This document shows, one piece after another, positions 14,946 to 15,203 of a DNA stretch of 15,203 nucleotides. The stretch comes from Nitrospirota bacterium (lineage in GTDB: Bacteria; Nitrospirota; Nitrospiria; Nitrospirales; UBA8639). The notes below the pieces were generated by a model that saw only the letters and a program-made list of their open reading frames with translations, searched no databases and was not told where the DNA came from. The stretch lies in contig QJYE01000084.1 in assembly GCA_003235785.1 (NCBI GenBank), forward strand, positions 1 to 15,203, in the 5' to 3' direction. The translations under genes and the position numbers were made by a program. Position 1 is the stretch's first letter. Each line of letters starts with the position of its first letter.

Positions 14946-15167
14946 ATGAAACCACACATTCCCATGCTCTTCAGTAATCAATCGACCACAGATCAGCAAG
15001 ATCCCCTCACGCGTCTTTCTTTAGCGGTCAAGGAATTGGATAAACTCATCAACCGCGCCAATCAATTGGCAAGCCTTTCAGAACAACTGCCCCCCAAAGA
15101 TCAAACAGAGAAATCCGTCCCGACTTCTGCAGCTGATCCCACCAGACGAACCCCTTCTGATTCCTAA
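14946..15167 (+). CDS. Small hypothetical protein with a helical segment
   Basis: From the ATG at 14946 the product is 73 residues. A central amphipathic helix (DPLTRLSLAVKELDKLINRANQ and the next dozen residues, about 19-46) could form a coiled coil, and a Pro/Thr/Ser-rich tail follows. I do not recognise it. The start is chosen because GGGG lies six bases upstream and a TACAAT box (14917-14922, poor -35) sits just before it; a longer frame from 14877 has no ribosome site. It is divergent from the PagL-like gene. Confidence 0.5.
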   Translation: MKPHIPMLFSNQSTTDQQDPLTRLSLAVKELDKLINRANQLASLSEQLPPKDQTEKSVPTSAADPTRRTPSDS

Positions 15168-15203
15168 ACCCTCGTAGGTATATTCAAAATGTTTTAGTGT
15201 GGG

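Overview
The window (15,203 bases, GC close to one half) looks like a chromosomal piece of a Gram-negative bacterium. Outer-membrane functions are present: a lipoprotein with a lipobox and a PagL-like barrel. There is also a PEP-CTERM sorting signal. The gene complement (HisZ, a long tandem ThyX-like protein, many TPR proteins, PEP-CTERM) would fit Nitrospirota such as a marine Nitrospira-type organism. That assignment is inference from gene content and not proven by the sequence.

Layout. Bases 1-385 hold no gene. Bases 386-7679 are a leftward five-gene cluster, in transcription order serC, serA, hisZ, dnaB and a TPR lipoprotein. It makes the first two enzymes of serine synthesis, the regulatory subunit of ATP phosphoribosyltransferase, the replicative helicase and an envelope scaffold; hisZ and dnaB overlap by 14 bases. 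A small rightward hypothetical gene (7845-8177) converges on a leftward pair, the tandem ThyX-like gene (9233-10723) followed by a TPR gene (8186-9205). A divergent promoter region separates this pair from a rightward NSS-family sodium symporter (10898-12262).

The right-hand quarter is less ordinary. A 65-residue protein gene (12446-12643) lies behind a sequence matching the flagellar sigma-28 promoter consensus. The following 647-base stretch holds two perfect 9-bp inverted repeats, the 3' end of a PEP-CTERM gene whose tail is put out of frame by a run of ten C, a clear bidirectional terminator, and an imperfect structured hairpin pair. Then come a leftward pair, a PagL-like outer-membrane protein lacking the usual catalytic Glu and a histidine-rich membrane protein, and finally a small rightward hypothetical gene.

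No rRNA, tRNA, CRISPR array, transposase or phage gene was recognised. The most interesting items are the PEP-CTERM remnant with its C10 tract, the sigma-28-type promoter in front of an unknown small protein, and the ThyX-like protein in which the family signature is divided between two halves.
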